Origin: Priapulus caudatus
Taxonomy: Eukaryota; Priapulida; Priapulimorpha; Priapulimorphida; Priapulidae
NCBI RefSeq assembly: GCF_000485595.1
Contig: NW_014577303.1
Coordinates: 290,828-318,687, forward strand
Reading direction: 5' to 3'
Length of the DNA stretch: 27,860 bases
The position numbers and the translations under genes are program-made. The notes below the pieces were generated by a model. That model did not search any database and had not been told where the DNA came from. It saw only the letters and a list, made by a program, of their open reading frames with translations. This document shows positions 11,201 to 27,860 of the stretch, piece after piece; position 1 is the first letter of the stretch, and every line of letters begins with the position of its first letter.

Positions 11201-13885
11201 AGTGATGGCGTCACGATTTAATTTGGAGGGATGCGAGGTGTTGCTAGGCACAAAGATGTCAGAAGACCTTAAATCGTATTTTGACCCTAGAATAAAAAGT
11301 GAGTCAAAATTAGGTACTCAAGTTTACCCAATTGAACTTTACCTAAGTCATTAAATTTACTTTAGTAATTGTGCACTTTAGTTACTCTAGTAATAGATAA
11401 TCATAACTTCCTCCACATGTGCAAAACATATTCCATAATAATATACGACATTAGAAATTTACCGGATTAGAATAACCCCTCCTCCCATCATAGTATTGGA
11501 GTGTCATTATTAGCTATTGTGCTTGCTGCAGTTTCAGGTGGAAATCTTGCTAGTGATGATATTCATCTGATATTGGAGTACAAATCTGGTGATAGCTGGG
11601 GCAAACTGACAGCTGCGAGGGCCAATAGGTATGAATGATTTGTCGACTACACAGACCATAGGTTTATTTTGCACAACATGGCATTTCCTTCTCAGTTCTG
11701 AATGTAACTGTGCTTGTACTTTTACAGGTTTATTGTTCACAGTGACCTGAACAACCCTACTATCAGTTCCTTAAATGACTTCACTGCTGAGCTAAAGAGT
11801 TTTCATCCACAACTGTTAGTAATTGGTGGTCTACAAATGATGGACAACTTTCCTTTCAAACCGGGTGCTTACACTTTACTATTGCTCAAGGGGTCGTTGT
11901 CGTAACAGGTACTACAGATATGTACCCGAGGTACATATATGTATACACAAAGTGTACCAGACTTGGACTACAGAAGTGTACCCTAACCCTAACCCTAACC
12001 CTAACCCGAACCCTAACCCTAACCCTAACCCTAACCCTAACCCTAACCCTAACCCTAACCCTAACTCTAACCCTAACCCTAACCCTAAACATACCTCATA
12101 TAAAAATATAAACATAATACTAAACAACCTAAAACGACCTCGGGTACATATCTGTAGTACCTGTTACGACAACGACCCTTCGTGCTTTACTATTACATAA
12201 ACATACCAATCAGCTTACCATGTATTTTTGCAATTCATAAACAAAATGGCAATTGAATGAAAATACCGAACGATAGGCGGTGGTGCTGTATGAAAAATTA
12301 CTGCTGTCGTTCATTTTTCACAGATTGTGATGACAAACTGCTCTTTTAAATTGCAGGACAAAGACGTGAGATTTTGCAAAAGATCCGGAATACCATCCTG
12401 GATCTATCCTGTTGGACAAGGCTTCACTTTGAGATGGCTTCTTTCACTGATGAGTCACTTCTGCAGGACCTGGCTGAGTTGGTATTCCCATACATCGACT
12501 CGTTTGGCATGAATGAGCAGGTACATCAAATATTTTACTCTTAACTCAAAGCAAGCAATACTGTCATTGCGTGAACCCTTTTTTTCATTTTTGTTAAAAA
12601 CAATGAATAGTGCACATATACTTGTGTGTTAGTGGTACTTACTATAGATGGTTGAACTTATAGATGCTTTAATTTTAGGCATGCATATCATTTCAACAGT
12701 CACGTTAATTGTTTTGTTAAATAAACTATTAGAACGGCGTCGTGATATAATATACTTGATTTTACGTGGATTGGCGAATGTTTCAGTATGATATGGTCAG
12801 GGGTGAATCTATTATTATTCACTCCTGATATGATGTTCAGTAATATATTTTAATATAATTATTATAATTATTATTATTATTAATTTAAGAAAACAATATT
12901 ACCAATAACATGTAATGTTATTATATCAGGAACTTCCAAACCTCTATGCAGCTTTGTACAAAAAGAACATATCCTTGGTCTCTGACACTTATCCTCGGGT
13001 AGCAACTGTGCTCGACCAAATGCGTGAAGTGTTTCGTGTTGTAAACACGAGGCAGAACCAGCGAGGCTGTGAGCAGCATGCTCGGATACATGTGCACACA
13101 CTTGCATATCAGGTATGTCAGTTGTTTGTGCGCAGAGATGATTGGCATTAAAGTACATTACACAGTTAAACCTGCTAGTAGAGACCTGGTAGATTTTACA
13201 TCTTTAAAGTGTCCCAAAGAATTTTTGATAGTTTGTTATTAAATTTTTTTTTGTAATTATTGAAACACAAATTTTTCATGTAGTATTATTTAAACCTAGT
13301 TCAACTACAAAATATGCATTAAATGCAGATTTTCGTTCCCTTATAAATAGCGTGCCTAATTCTTATGAAACTGAATACCACCTGTCCAGTTGAGCTGCAG
13401 AGTTCTCTGCTACTCCCAGCAGAGTTTAACATCAATGAACAATAAAAATTATCACTTTTTAATTAAGAAAATAATTAAATGTTAATTAACCGTTAATGGC
13501 AACAGATAAAATGAAAGGTGGGGTTAGTATAAAGTTGCCCTTGCATCACGGCCTTGTCCATCAGGTCATCATGACACGACATGGATCTTCATGGAAGAAC
13601 AACCTGGGCGCTGCTGCGAAGGCATCCCTCACTGCTAATCGGCACACATGCGGTTCTGGGGAGATCGATGTAGCCAAGGCTAGGCTCATCTTGGATAATT
13701 CCTTTGCATCGAGCAAACACGATGGCGGCAGACGTATTCACATCGATGATGGCAAACCAGTGTCATGCTGGAGAGAAGAAGGTGTTCACATCTGTGTGGC
13801 ACCTGTACTAGTGTGCACTGAGGTGCTCCAGACTGCTGGTGGAGGCGACACCATATCCTCAGCAGCCCTCGCCTATCAGATATGA
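8234..13885 (+). CDS. ADPGK: ADP-dependent glucokinase, seven exons, complete
   Basis: The product phosphorylates glucose using ADP instead of ATP; in animals it is associated with the ER. I place exons at 8234-8583, 11108-11298, 11538-11628, 11728-11864, 12357-12520, 12930-13112 and 13565-13885. All junctions are GT..AG with matching phases, and they sum to 1437 nt (478 residues plus TGA), close to the ~497 of vertebrate ADPGK. Residues ~9-25 are hydrophobic (signal peptide or anchor). Recognisable family blocks are VAVGFGACKDLF, the HGAAAERF exon 1/2 junction, GGNAPVMASRF, HLILEY with its conserved Glu (about residue 194), APVLVCTEV, and the GGGD motif near residue 467 whose Asp is the expected catalytic base. 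Family residue roles are prior knowledge. The start is the ATG inside the TISU-like site. A slightly longer frame from TTG at 8225 has no ATG and is not used. Intron 1 (~2.5 kb) and intron 4 carry transposons. No clear AATAAA signal was found just downstream. Confidence 0.95.
8619..9463. mobile_element. pogo/Tigger-like non-autonomous element in ADPGK intron 1
   Basis: The left end CAGTAAAACTCGCATAAGT and the right end, read on the other strand as CAGTAAAGCTCGCATAAGT, are TIRs of about 24 bp. Both are flanked by TA (8617-8618 and 9464-9465), the target duplicated by Tc1/mariner-pogo elements. The sequences near both ends repeat the motif gacgactta / taagtcgtc. The interior includes a hAT-like fragment on the minus strand (about 8960-9167). 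No intact transposase is present, so the element is non-autonomous. Confidence 0.8.
8960..9167 (-). mobile_element. hAT-like transposon end nested in the pogo-like element
   Basis: Read on the minus strand from 9167, this begins CAGGGTGCGAAGTTAACGCG and continues with repeated ggagtc/gactcc blocks. It aligns over about 200 bp with the sequence starting at 27475 on the + strand (CAGGGTGCAAAATTAACGCG). Translated, both copies share a short similar stretch (for example KKFGRH / RKFGHQ), suggesting decayed coding sequence. The other end of this copy was not found. Confidence 0.6.
9572..10369. mobile_element. Long-TIR element (798 bp) in ADPGK intron 1
   Basis: The two arms (about 9572-9865 and 10078-10369) are inverted repeats of nearly 300 bp with moderate divergence; shared blocks include agtaaataatctcaaagg, gttcttgagctta and ggcatgttgtcaca. 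The ends read TCATGAGTAAAT and, on the other strand, TCAGGAGTAAAT, linking it to the TCAGGAGT palindromic MITEs. The flanks TAGTA and TAGTT agree at 4 of 5 bases, consistent with a 5-bp duplication. The ~210-bp centre holds no gene. Confidence 0.8.
11884..12185. mobile_element. MULE-like TIR element carrying a telomeric array, in ADPGK intron 4
   Basis: A perfect 41-bp inverted repeat (11891-11931 and 12138-12178, starting GGGTCGTTGTCG) extends outward imperfectly (GCTCAAG against GCACGAA). It is bounded by the exact 9-bp duplication TTTACTATT at 11875-11883 and 12186-12194. A 9-bp duplication with long TIRs is typical of Mutator-like elements. The middle is a CCCTAA array and a short AT-rich spacer; there is no coding sequence. 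The insertion point is 19 bp past the end of ADPGK exon 4, leaving the donor site intact. Confidence 0.85.
11981..12090. repeat. Interstitial telomeric repeat (CCCTAA)n
   Basis: About 18 copies of CCCTAA with only a few variants (one CCCGAA, one CTCTAA), equivalent to TTAGGG on the minus strand, the usual animal telomere unit. It lies wholly between the TIRs of the MULE-like element. Open frames encoding Pro-Asn, Thr-Leu or Arg-Val dipeptides are products of the repeat. Confidence 0.95.
12797..12828. mobile_element. 32-bp palindromic MITE, TCAGGRGT family
   Basis: TCAGGGGTGAAT...ATTCACTCCTGA with an 8-base centre. The flanks are TATGG and TATGA (4 of 5). It lies in ADPGK intron 5 and is among the shortest copies of the family. 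Confidence 0.75.
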
Positions 13886-14930
13886 GGTTTGGAACTATAA
13901 ATCAGTAAAACAGCTATTCAGCAGTGATGACATCAAATTTTTGATCTTAGAGTTGTACTCTAGATAATCAAAGAGTACTTTTGATTACATCTGTCCCTCT
14001 ATAATATTGTGGGATATAAATGTGGTGGGAAATATTTATGGTATGCACCTTACCTCATGATACTGGGACCACAAGCCAGCGCTTCGTGATAAAATTTATA
14101 GCCAAACATATTACTGCACGTTTTGTGTGTAATCATATTTTTTTAGAAGAGGCCGATTTGGCAATCAGTACTTGGAATTATATCTTGTTGATCTGTTAAT
14201 GCTATGACAATCGGTGTTTGTTAATGCACGTTATTGATCTTTGTGACAATCGTGGTTTTTTTAAATATTATTGATAGTTATGAAGAGAATGTTTTATATT
14301 GTATGTTTATGACAGTTCAATATATTTTATTGTTGATGACAATCATTATACGTTAATAATTTTGTGAAGGTGATTATCACAAGATACGCAACTAAACATA
14401 CGGCCAAGGTTAAAAGTCATTCTCGTGGCTTTCAATGCAGTCATATATACCTGGTGAGCAATACAAATCCATTTACAAGTGGAATTTATAGCATTCTTGC
14501 AACATGACAATTGTAAAACTACCTAGTAGAAAAGATATACCAGGTACATGTATGTGTCTTTATGACACGATTGAAAACAGCACGTGATTATTTTCATTTG
14601 GTTGTGTTATATTTTATCTAAGTCTGTTGTGACTGTATGCATTCGGTTTATAATTAACTTTCACACACATTTCAAGTATTACTAAACTACTCGAAATATC
14701 ATAAACATATGTATATTGAGAAGACAATAACAATATCATGGTAGCTTCACCTGATTTGTAGCAATGCATTATACCTTACCATAATAACAATCAATTCTGT
14801 CATTGAAGCAACAAGCCGATTTATCTGACGCTTATGCATGCTAAATTGTAAACAATTATTCATTTTACACCAGCTACGCCATAACATTTCTTTGTAGCCT
14901 TGTTATCTACACAACGTATAATGGTCAGAA
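13886..14930. other. Convergent intergenic region between ADPGK and PEX6
   Basis: The two stop codons face each other across ~1 kb of AT-rich sequence that must contain both 3' UTRs. AATAAA on the minus strand occurs near 14326-14331 and could serve PEX6, giving a ~600-base 3' UTR. I found no equally clear signal for ADPGK. No further gene is visible. Confidence 0.5.
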
Positions 14931-22323
<7,393 letters not shown>

Positions 22324-22552
22324 GTTTCTCCCAGTTTGTGTTTTTCTATTGCATGTGACTTGACACTAGTCTCTTCTGGAACAGTGATCTAGGTATATCG
22401 CATAATCTCTTGTCTTCTACGTTCACCGTTTTCTGTTTTATCCCATGGTTAACATCACTACTAGATAATACTTCACTGTTGAAGGAGCAATGCTCTATGC
22501 ATTCTTTTGATTGCAGTTGAGGATGAGGTGTTAGCTCCATTGGTTCCGCACT

Positions 22553-22651
22553 CCACTTGAATGTAATTTCTCTATAACTACCCAAGATCCATTAGTAATT
22601 CGTTGCTCATTCAAAACTTTGGAAGTGACTCCAATTACATGCCCATTCATT
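22553..22651 (-). CDS. PEX6: Probable additional N-terminal PEX6 exon
   Basis: On the minus strand, after a pyrimidine-rich acceptor (tacctctctaaag, ending at 22652), the frame reads HVIGVTSKVLNEQRITNGSW then VVIEK. This resembles the family segment LGVSRSxLxxLGxxxGxWVxV of the PEX6 N-terminal domain. It is separated from the probable exon at 22323-22222 by ~230 bp that does not join in frame, and I could not settle the donor site. The similarity is short, so this is a candidate. Confidence 0.4.
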
Positions 22652-22654
22652 CTT

Positions 22655-24940
22655 TAGAGAGGTATCACACAATCCCTGGTTCAGGAAAGACTGTGGCATA
22701 ATACAAGGGTGAAACACACCGTTTTTATTCAACAGATTGGGGCACAGTTTCACTGACAACTGAGTGTGTAATCGTCAGATGAAATCTGGCAGATTCAGCT
22801 CATCTCCAACCTGGTCACCTTTACAAGTCGTTTGAGTCACATGTTGACAAGGAAGCCATGTTAGTAATACAGAATCTTTTCAATTTCCAGGTCTGAATTG
22901 TCACAGCATTCATTAAATGCAATGGAGTGATGATGATCTCTGACTTCAGAGTTAACAGCCCCCTGATTTTGCGCTCACAATCAAGAACGACAGTATCGAA
23001 AAATCTAGAATCTGTGAAATGTCGTCTTTCACCAGAAGTCCAGAGATTGGTGAGAGCAACACGTCACCCTTTGCGACACAGAACTAAACCTTCACAGACA
23101 GAAGAAAGAACCCAGTCATGAATTTCTGTCGACTTAAACCACGAGAATACACTATCAGACTTTGCAGCAAGTACGACCCTTCTAGGGCAAACATATTCAC
23201 AGACGATTATAATCGACAGAATTCATTACAGTGAAACCCCATAGTGGCGTAGAACATCTCTCCGTGCACAGAACATGTAAATCTTGAGGATGAGAATAAG
23301 TTCATCTACTGAATATGCGTATTACTCGTAGACGTTGTCGTAATGTGTATTCACGTACTTATCACTTCTCCACTTTGATACAGTGTAGGTGAGCGAATAG
23401 ACACGAGAAAGACCAACTTTTTAACATGGTCACTATCTTAATAGAAACAATACACTTCGTCGCTAGATTCTTTCCAGAAAATTCCGTGAGAATGTTCTTT
23501 AGGAATACCGATATGGAGTGGGTGATGCCCTATTTTCAAAAGAGAATACAACGCTTGAATTTCCCATGAAGACATATAAGACTACGGCGCAGAACATCTT
23601 AGCCAAGGGACTTCGTAAAACTACGCGAAATGACCTCTTAAAATTATTATATTATTATTAAATCTTTTTGGGCATATCAATCAAATACAAAACATATGTA
23701 TCTTGAAAACAGTCTTTTTTTTATGAAAAAGCATTCTAATAGATATGTTGAGCGTTAAAATAATTAACGCATTTTTGAAGTTATAGCAAAACAACGCGTA
23801 TATGGCGCTATCCGTGTTATACCGTGTGACCGCGGTACTAAGATTGATGTTTTGTTGCACTTGGACTCTTTGAAAACTAATTATATATTTTACGAAGGTT
23901 ACGATGAGTATATGCCTAGGCTACTAGGGGCCTACAACACAAATAAAAAATAAAATACGAAACGGACAGTAACTGGTTTGTACAATTAGTTATCTCGATA
24001 TTTGGAAATCACACCACGTCATTGCACATTGATGATTCGCCTAGGGAAGTTAGAACAGCCACAGCACTCAGCAGCAAGTATTTTAGAAGTTGGAAGTAAT
24101 TGGGGCAAATGAAGACTTTCAGAAATCTGAAGGAGTCATGAACATAAGTTATGTCACTTATGACGTTTCACAACATAAGAAAGAATGGATAAAAATATGT
24201 AAAAGAGGCGTATTTAAATACAGTAATTAAGAGAGATACCAATACCATAGGCTCTGGTGAGAAATACACAAAATAAAGAATGATAAACCCGAAAGCTATG
24301 TCAAGTATAAGTATAGCTAAATTTACTATGAGCTACAAGCTATAACTGTCATTTGATGATCGCATGCTTTGTGTTAGGATATTACTTATAGGTGTAACGT
24401 ACTCGCATGATAAAAGCTTTAAAAAGTGTATTAAAAAATAACTACAGTAATGATAATATGTTGGATTTGTGTGAACGACAAGCGAAAAAAGTAAACATTG
24501 GAACATCTATACTCATGTAAAATTGAAGGTAACTAGTAGCGGGTATCCGTATAATAAAGGGACATTGAGAAGTAAGAAGATTGGAAAAGTGATGACTCCG
24601 AAAATACTAAGAACCCAGGACCTAAGAATATGTTAGAGAAGGCATAATCAACTTAGAGAACAGCCCTAAAATACATCTATGCTACAGAATTGTAGATCAG
24701 AATTTCGCTTAAATCTATAGCATTCGCACCGCCATTCCAACGAGCAATCTGTGCCTGTGAACATACAAGAGAGGACCCCCATAAGATACAAGCTACCACA
24801 GATAACAAGGCCCATTCTGACTCTTGCACGTCGTGACATCGTAGTAGAACATTCTCATCTGCGATACTGAAGTAGTGAAACGAGAAGTAACTTGGCTACC
24901 GGTTATAGCGGGTGTCACGGTCTGAGATTAACTCTTCTAA
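22655..24940. other. No gene recognised
   Basis: If PEX6 has a longer N-terminus, its first exons should be here on the minus strand, but I could not identify them. A minus-strand frame near 22970-23100 (GDVLLSPISGLLVKDD) is protein-like but unassigned. At 23230 TACAGTGAAACCCC resembles a pogo-type terminus with no partner end. Confidence 0.4.
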
Positions 24941-24944
24941 GCTC

Positions 24945-25400
24945 TAGGTACTTCATACGGCCCACGTACAGTTGCCGGCAGGCTATAGAACATTTTTAAT
25001 GCCCAAGGTTTCATAGTCTGCACCTGACCTGTCTCCCATCTCAATGTCTCCCATGAAAATGGCTCACAAAACGCAAAAATGATCGGCTGCCATGTGTTTT
25101 CTACATTTCGGGTGACGTCACGCACTGTACACAACCAAGAAATTCCAAAAACGAAACAGCAAGTCGTGCTAGCACCCATTCATTGAGGAATAAATGGCAT
25201 AAATACAATACATGGTGTAAAGTTGTGAATAATTGTTTACAAAGAATACGGTGAGCAATGCTCCATGTGAACCGATCATTTTTGCATTTCTGTGAGCCAT
25301 TTTTTTGTGCGAGACAGGTGCAGGCTACTGATAACCTGGCACTACAATGTTCTACTAGCCCCTGTGTCAACTGTCACGCCGCGGCTATAGTTTACTACTA
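24945..25400. mobile_element. Diverged foldback element
   Basis: The segment 24945-25095 is an imperfect inverted repeat of 25262-25395. Matching blocks include ccgatcatttttgc, tgtgagccatttt, gagacaggtgcag and aatgttcta. The ~165-bp centre has no recognised gene. Exact ends and target duplication are not clear, so the superfamily is unknown. Confidence 0.6.
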
Positions 25401-25404
25401 AGCT

Positions 25405-26075
25405 AAGATTACCCCAGTCCTGAAATTACCCCAGCACCTCGTCGTGCCGCATTGACGTGACGCATGGTCGCAGTGAGCCGCTGGATTAATAAGACCGGCT
25501 GCGGCCACAGTCCTGAAATTAAGTCCTTGGCAGGTAGTAGGGTAAATTCAGACTGGGTGATCTGCAGAACCGGTCCTGGAATCGGTTCGCCCGCAAATTA
25601 TATCTTAAATTCATATATTAATCCTGGTGCCGCATACGGCAGTAAATTCAGCACTGGGGTAATCTCGAGACCGGCTGGCAATTGTTCGCACACTGCAAGT
25701 TATCGATCCTTAACCCTGGTGCCTAGGTAGGCGGGCTAACATTCAGACTCGAGCGTAATCCTCTAGACCGGTCTGGCAAAATTGTCCGCTAGCAAATCAC
25801 TACCTCTTTTAACTGGCGGGGCTGCCCTAATAGGGGGTACATTCACGACTGGGGTAATCCTCAGCACCGCTCTCGGTAATGTTCGCGCAAGTTATATCCT
25901 TAAACCTGGGTGCTGCAGTGAGTATGCGGTAACAGTAGCAACCTGGGGTAACATCTCAGACCGGCTACGAATTGTTGCTCGCAGAATTATAATCTATACT
26001 CTGGCCAGTCGCCATCCAGCGCGGGTAACATCAGACTGGGGTAAATCTCAGACCGTGACACGCGGCCACTGTGTT
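25405..26075. repeat. Degenerate ~97-bp tandem array
   Basis: A motif attcagactggggtaat followed by ctcagaccggctgg recurs with starts near 25545, 25645, 25741, 25841, 25935 and 26028, a spacing of 93-100 bp. The rest of each unit carries aattgttcgc, gcaagttatatcctta and cctggtgcc. Copies differ by many single-base insertions and deletions as well as substitutions. At 25408-25435 the phrase attaccccagt occurs in the opposite orientation, and a solo fragment (gtaattctcaaaccggc) appears again near 26228-26246. Confidence 0.75.
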
Positions 26076-26094
26076 GACCGGTAAAAAAGAGCAT

Positions 26095-26217
26095 TTGACG
26101 ACATGCGCGATGTGCACAAAACTGAAACACAAATTACAGAAGTTTTGTTTGATTATGCAATTTTGTCTCTGAATTTCAATGCTGTTTCTGCACATGATGC
26201 GGGCATTCGTGGTTGTG
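26095..26217. repeat. Foldback interrupting the satellite
   Basis: catttgacgacatgcgcgat and gtgcacaaaactg (left) are imperfectly repeated in inverse orientation as cagaaa/tgcacatgatgcgggcattcgt written on the + strand at about 26185-26212. It separates the main tandem array from a residual unit at 26228, suggesting insertion into the array. Confidence 0.5.
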
Positions 26218-26475
26218 TACTAGAGGAGTAATTCTCAAACCGGCATTATGGAACAGTTTATAACTAATAATAGGTCGAAAACTAGAGTAGAGAAAGACCT
26301 AGCTTGGCACTGGACTTGGACCATTTCACACTTTTTTTTAGCCGATCAGTTTTATTTTTAAAACGTCTAAAGTGCATGTGCCGTGGCAGCCTTTAGTGCT
26401 GTGGCCATGTGTGTGTAGCCCCTTCGCTCTTGCCTAGTGAAGATTTCTGTAGCTAGTAAGTATAATTAACTAATA

Positions 26476-26980
26476 CAGGGGTTCTCCCTACGTTGCGCAA
26501 ACGGGACGCCGCGCGCCCCGTTTGGGGAACCCCCCCTGTTTCCAAATTCTTGCGGCCCCCGTTTAAAATACCTCCGCCCCCCGATTAAATTCCACCACAC
26601 ATAAAAGTTTGACAGCTGGGGATCGAATCGTCAATAATTTCCGATTCGACCGAGACGCGCACCGACGCGTGTATTTTTACGTACCACGCATGCAACTTGC
26701 AGACCATACAAATGTTACAACGAGTTAACCTGTCCCCGAAGCCCAACACTAAACTGTACACCGACTCGGCTATCTTATATATACAAGAACCAATACGTCT
26801 AATGGTGGTGGTGCGATTACGCATTAATTTAAGTGGTACGGTACACAAAAACGACCCCCCCTGGACCCCCCTAGTTTCCCTCCTCCCCTTTCCCCCCCTC
26901 CCCCTTCCCGCTCCCCTCCCCCTGCCCCGTCCCCCTCCCTCCCCTCCCCCCTGTTTCAATTCATCCCTGGGAGAACCCTG
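26476..26980. mobile_element. TIR element with C-rich strand
   Basis: The left end CAGGGGTTCTCCCta and the right end taGGGAGAACCCTG-like (tGGGAGAACCCTG) are ~13-bp TIRs. Flanks are AACTAATA and TAATATTA, which share TAATA but give no exact duplication. The interior includes cccgtttggggaacc repeats near the left end and a C-rich tract at about 26855-26952. CAGGG termini suggest hAT, but this is not proven. The G-rich frame on the minus strand is a by-product. Confidence 0.65.
26855..26952. repeat. Polypyrimidine tract, C-rich on +
   Basis: Almost 100 bases of C with some T and very few purines (ccctccccc-type runs). The minus strand has many G-runs of three or more and could form G-quadruplexes; the + strand could form i-motifs. 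Confidence 0.85.
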
Positions 26981-27474
26981 TAATATTAATATAATAAAGT
27001 ACGTTATTATACACTTCAATCAAATTTATACCACCAAGGTTCAAACACACCGTTGTAAGCTATGCCGGTCATAATAGCCGGCTCTGGTGTTTGGCCGACC
27101 GGTCCAAGACGCAGCTTTACAATAACATTTCTTCGCGACCGGCACGAAAATGATTGAAAGTTGTATAAAATTACATTCAAAGTGTTGGAGCAAATTTCAC
27201 AAATAACCACACCCTGATACACTTAGAATTAATTTAAAAAACAAACCGAGTTTTAATCTCAGCATAAGTTATGCATAAAATCATCGCCTATCACAACCCT
27301 CGTATCAGCGGCCACAGTACATGCAGGTATATCTGCACCATATTTCTATCTCCATAACTAAATTTATGCATATGACGCAATCACTGATATTATGCCGCAT
27401 CTAAAATTCTTAGGCCTTATCAACCTTGATAACTATATATATAGTGTATATAGTAATATATATATATAAATACA
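26981..27474. other. Gene-free interval
   Basis: No gene recognised. A (TA)n stretch occupies about 27434-27470, immediately before the hAT-like end. Confidence 0.45.
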
Positions 27475-27860
27475 GGGTGCAAAATTAACGCGAGTCCGAA
27501 GTCAAATACTTCCTGATTCTGACATTCTTCAGGAGTCCGTCGTGACTCCCTGATAAATTCTGGCTAAAATAGTAACAAGTTCGTTCCAGAGCATACGGCC
27601 TCACGGAATTACCGCATTTGTTTTCAGGCAAATGTCCAAAGAAAATTTGGTCATCAGACGGCATCGATGAAACTTAAAATACGCACATTGTTATGCGTTT
27701 ATTGTTTGCTTGTGATTTTAGTTTGTTGAACTCAGACGCGGACTCCCTCATTTCGCTAGCGGACTGCCCTCTCTTTTGAGGGCAGGGTGACCTTCTCCTT
27801 GTTCCAATAAGTTTAAATTCTACCCGTGTATACTATATATATATATATATTGATATAATA
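27475..27860 (+). mobile_element. hAT-like transposon end, cut by the window or decayed
   Basis: Starts CAGGGTGCAAAATTAACGCG, then ggagtcc/gactccc repeats, then a stretch matching the minus strand of 8960-9167 over about 200 bp. No opposite terminus is seen before the window ends in a TA repeat. Confidence 0.6.

Noticed and set aside
11865-12200. Pro-Asn, Thr-Leu, Arg-Val and Gly-Leu repeat frames
   Set aside because: They are translations of the CCCTAA array on either strand.
13151-13180. Possible pogo end (cagttaaacctgc)
   Set aside because: No inverted partner or TA duplication was found.
13496-13564. Separate gene beginning at ATGGCAACAG upstream of the last ADPGK exon
   Set aside because: This is intron sequence in frame by chance. 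The acceptor at 13563-13564 (catcag) joins exon 6 in phase and restores the family alignment.
22346-22585. 79-codon minus-strand frame taken as a PEX6 exon
   Set aside because: It is one base out of register with the more PEX6-like reading (ITNGSWVVIEK) over the same DNA and does not join to the next exon in frame.
26585-27019. Gly/Arg-rich 144-codon minus-strand frame
   Set aside because: Its Gly/Arg part is the reverse of the C-rich tract inside a mobile element.

Overview
The window comes from an animal nuclear genome. Two multi-exon genes with canonical GT..AG introns, AT-rich non-coding DNA, simple repeats and many short DNA transposons with terminal inverted repeats (TIRs) rule out a prokaryote. 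One gene is ADP-dependent glucokinase (ADPGK), the other peroxin-6 (PEX6). An internal TTAGGG-type telomeric array also fits a metazoan. A marine invertebrate such as a sponge or cnidarian is my best guess, but the sequence does not fix the taxon.

Layout. Positions 1-8,200 hold no gene I can recognise. They contain a GT/GC microsatellite, two hAT-like non-autonomous elements (4121-4609 and 6800-6967), palindromic MITEs and AT-rich repeats. Positions 8234-13885 (+) carry a seven-exon ADPGK gene that joins into a complete 478-codon frame. Its start codon lies in a TISU/YY1-like element. A pair of CRE palindromes lies about 430 bp upstream. Its introns hold a pogo-like element, an 800-bp long-TIR element, a MULE-like element carrying a telomeric array, and a 32-bp MITE. 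Positions 14931 to about 22323 (-), convergent with ADPGK, carry PEX6. Its two AAA+ modules and C-terminus are resolved as 13 connected exons. The N-terminal part is only partly resolved, with a probable further exon near 22.6 kb. PEX6 introns also hold MITEs, a pogo-like element and a minisatellite. From 22.7 to 27.86 kb I see no gene. This stretch holds a foldback element, a degenerate ~97-bp tandem array, a TIR element with a long C-rich strand, and one end of a hAT-like element related to a piece inside ADPGK intron 1.

The two genes are not in one pathway. ADPGK is an ER-associated sugar kinase that uses ADP. PEX6 is half of the PEX1/PEX6 motor that recycles the peroxisomal import receptor.

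The most notable observations are two. First, a 302-bp element (11884-12185) has a perfect 41-bp TIR core and a perfect 9-bp target-site duplication, and encloses about 110 bp of CCCTAA repeats. It sits 19 bp inside an ADPGK intron. Second, a family of mostly tiny palindromic elements shares termini TCAGGRGT...ACYCCTGA, and the best copies have 5-bp target-site duplications.
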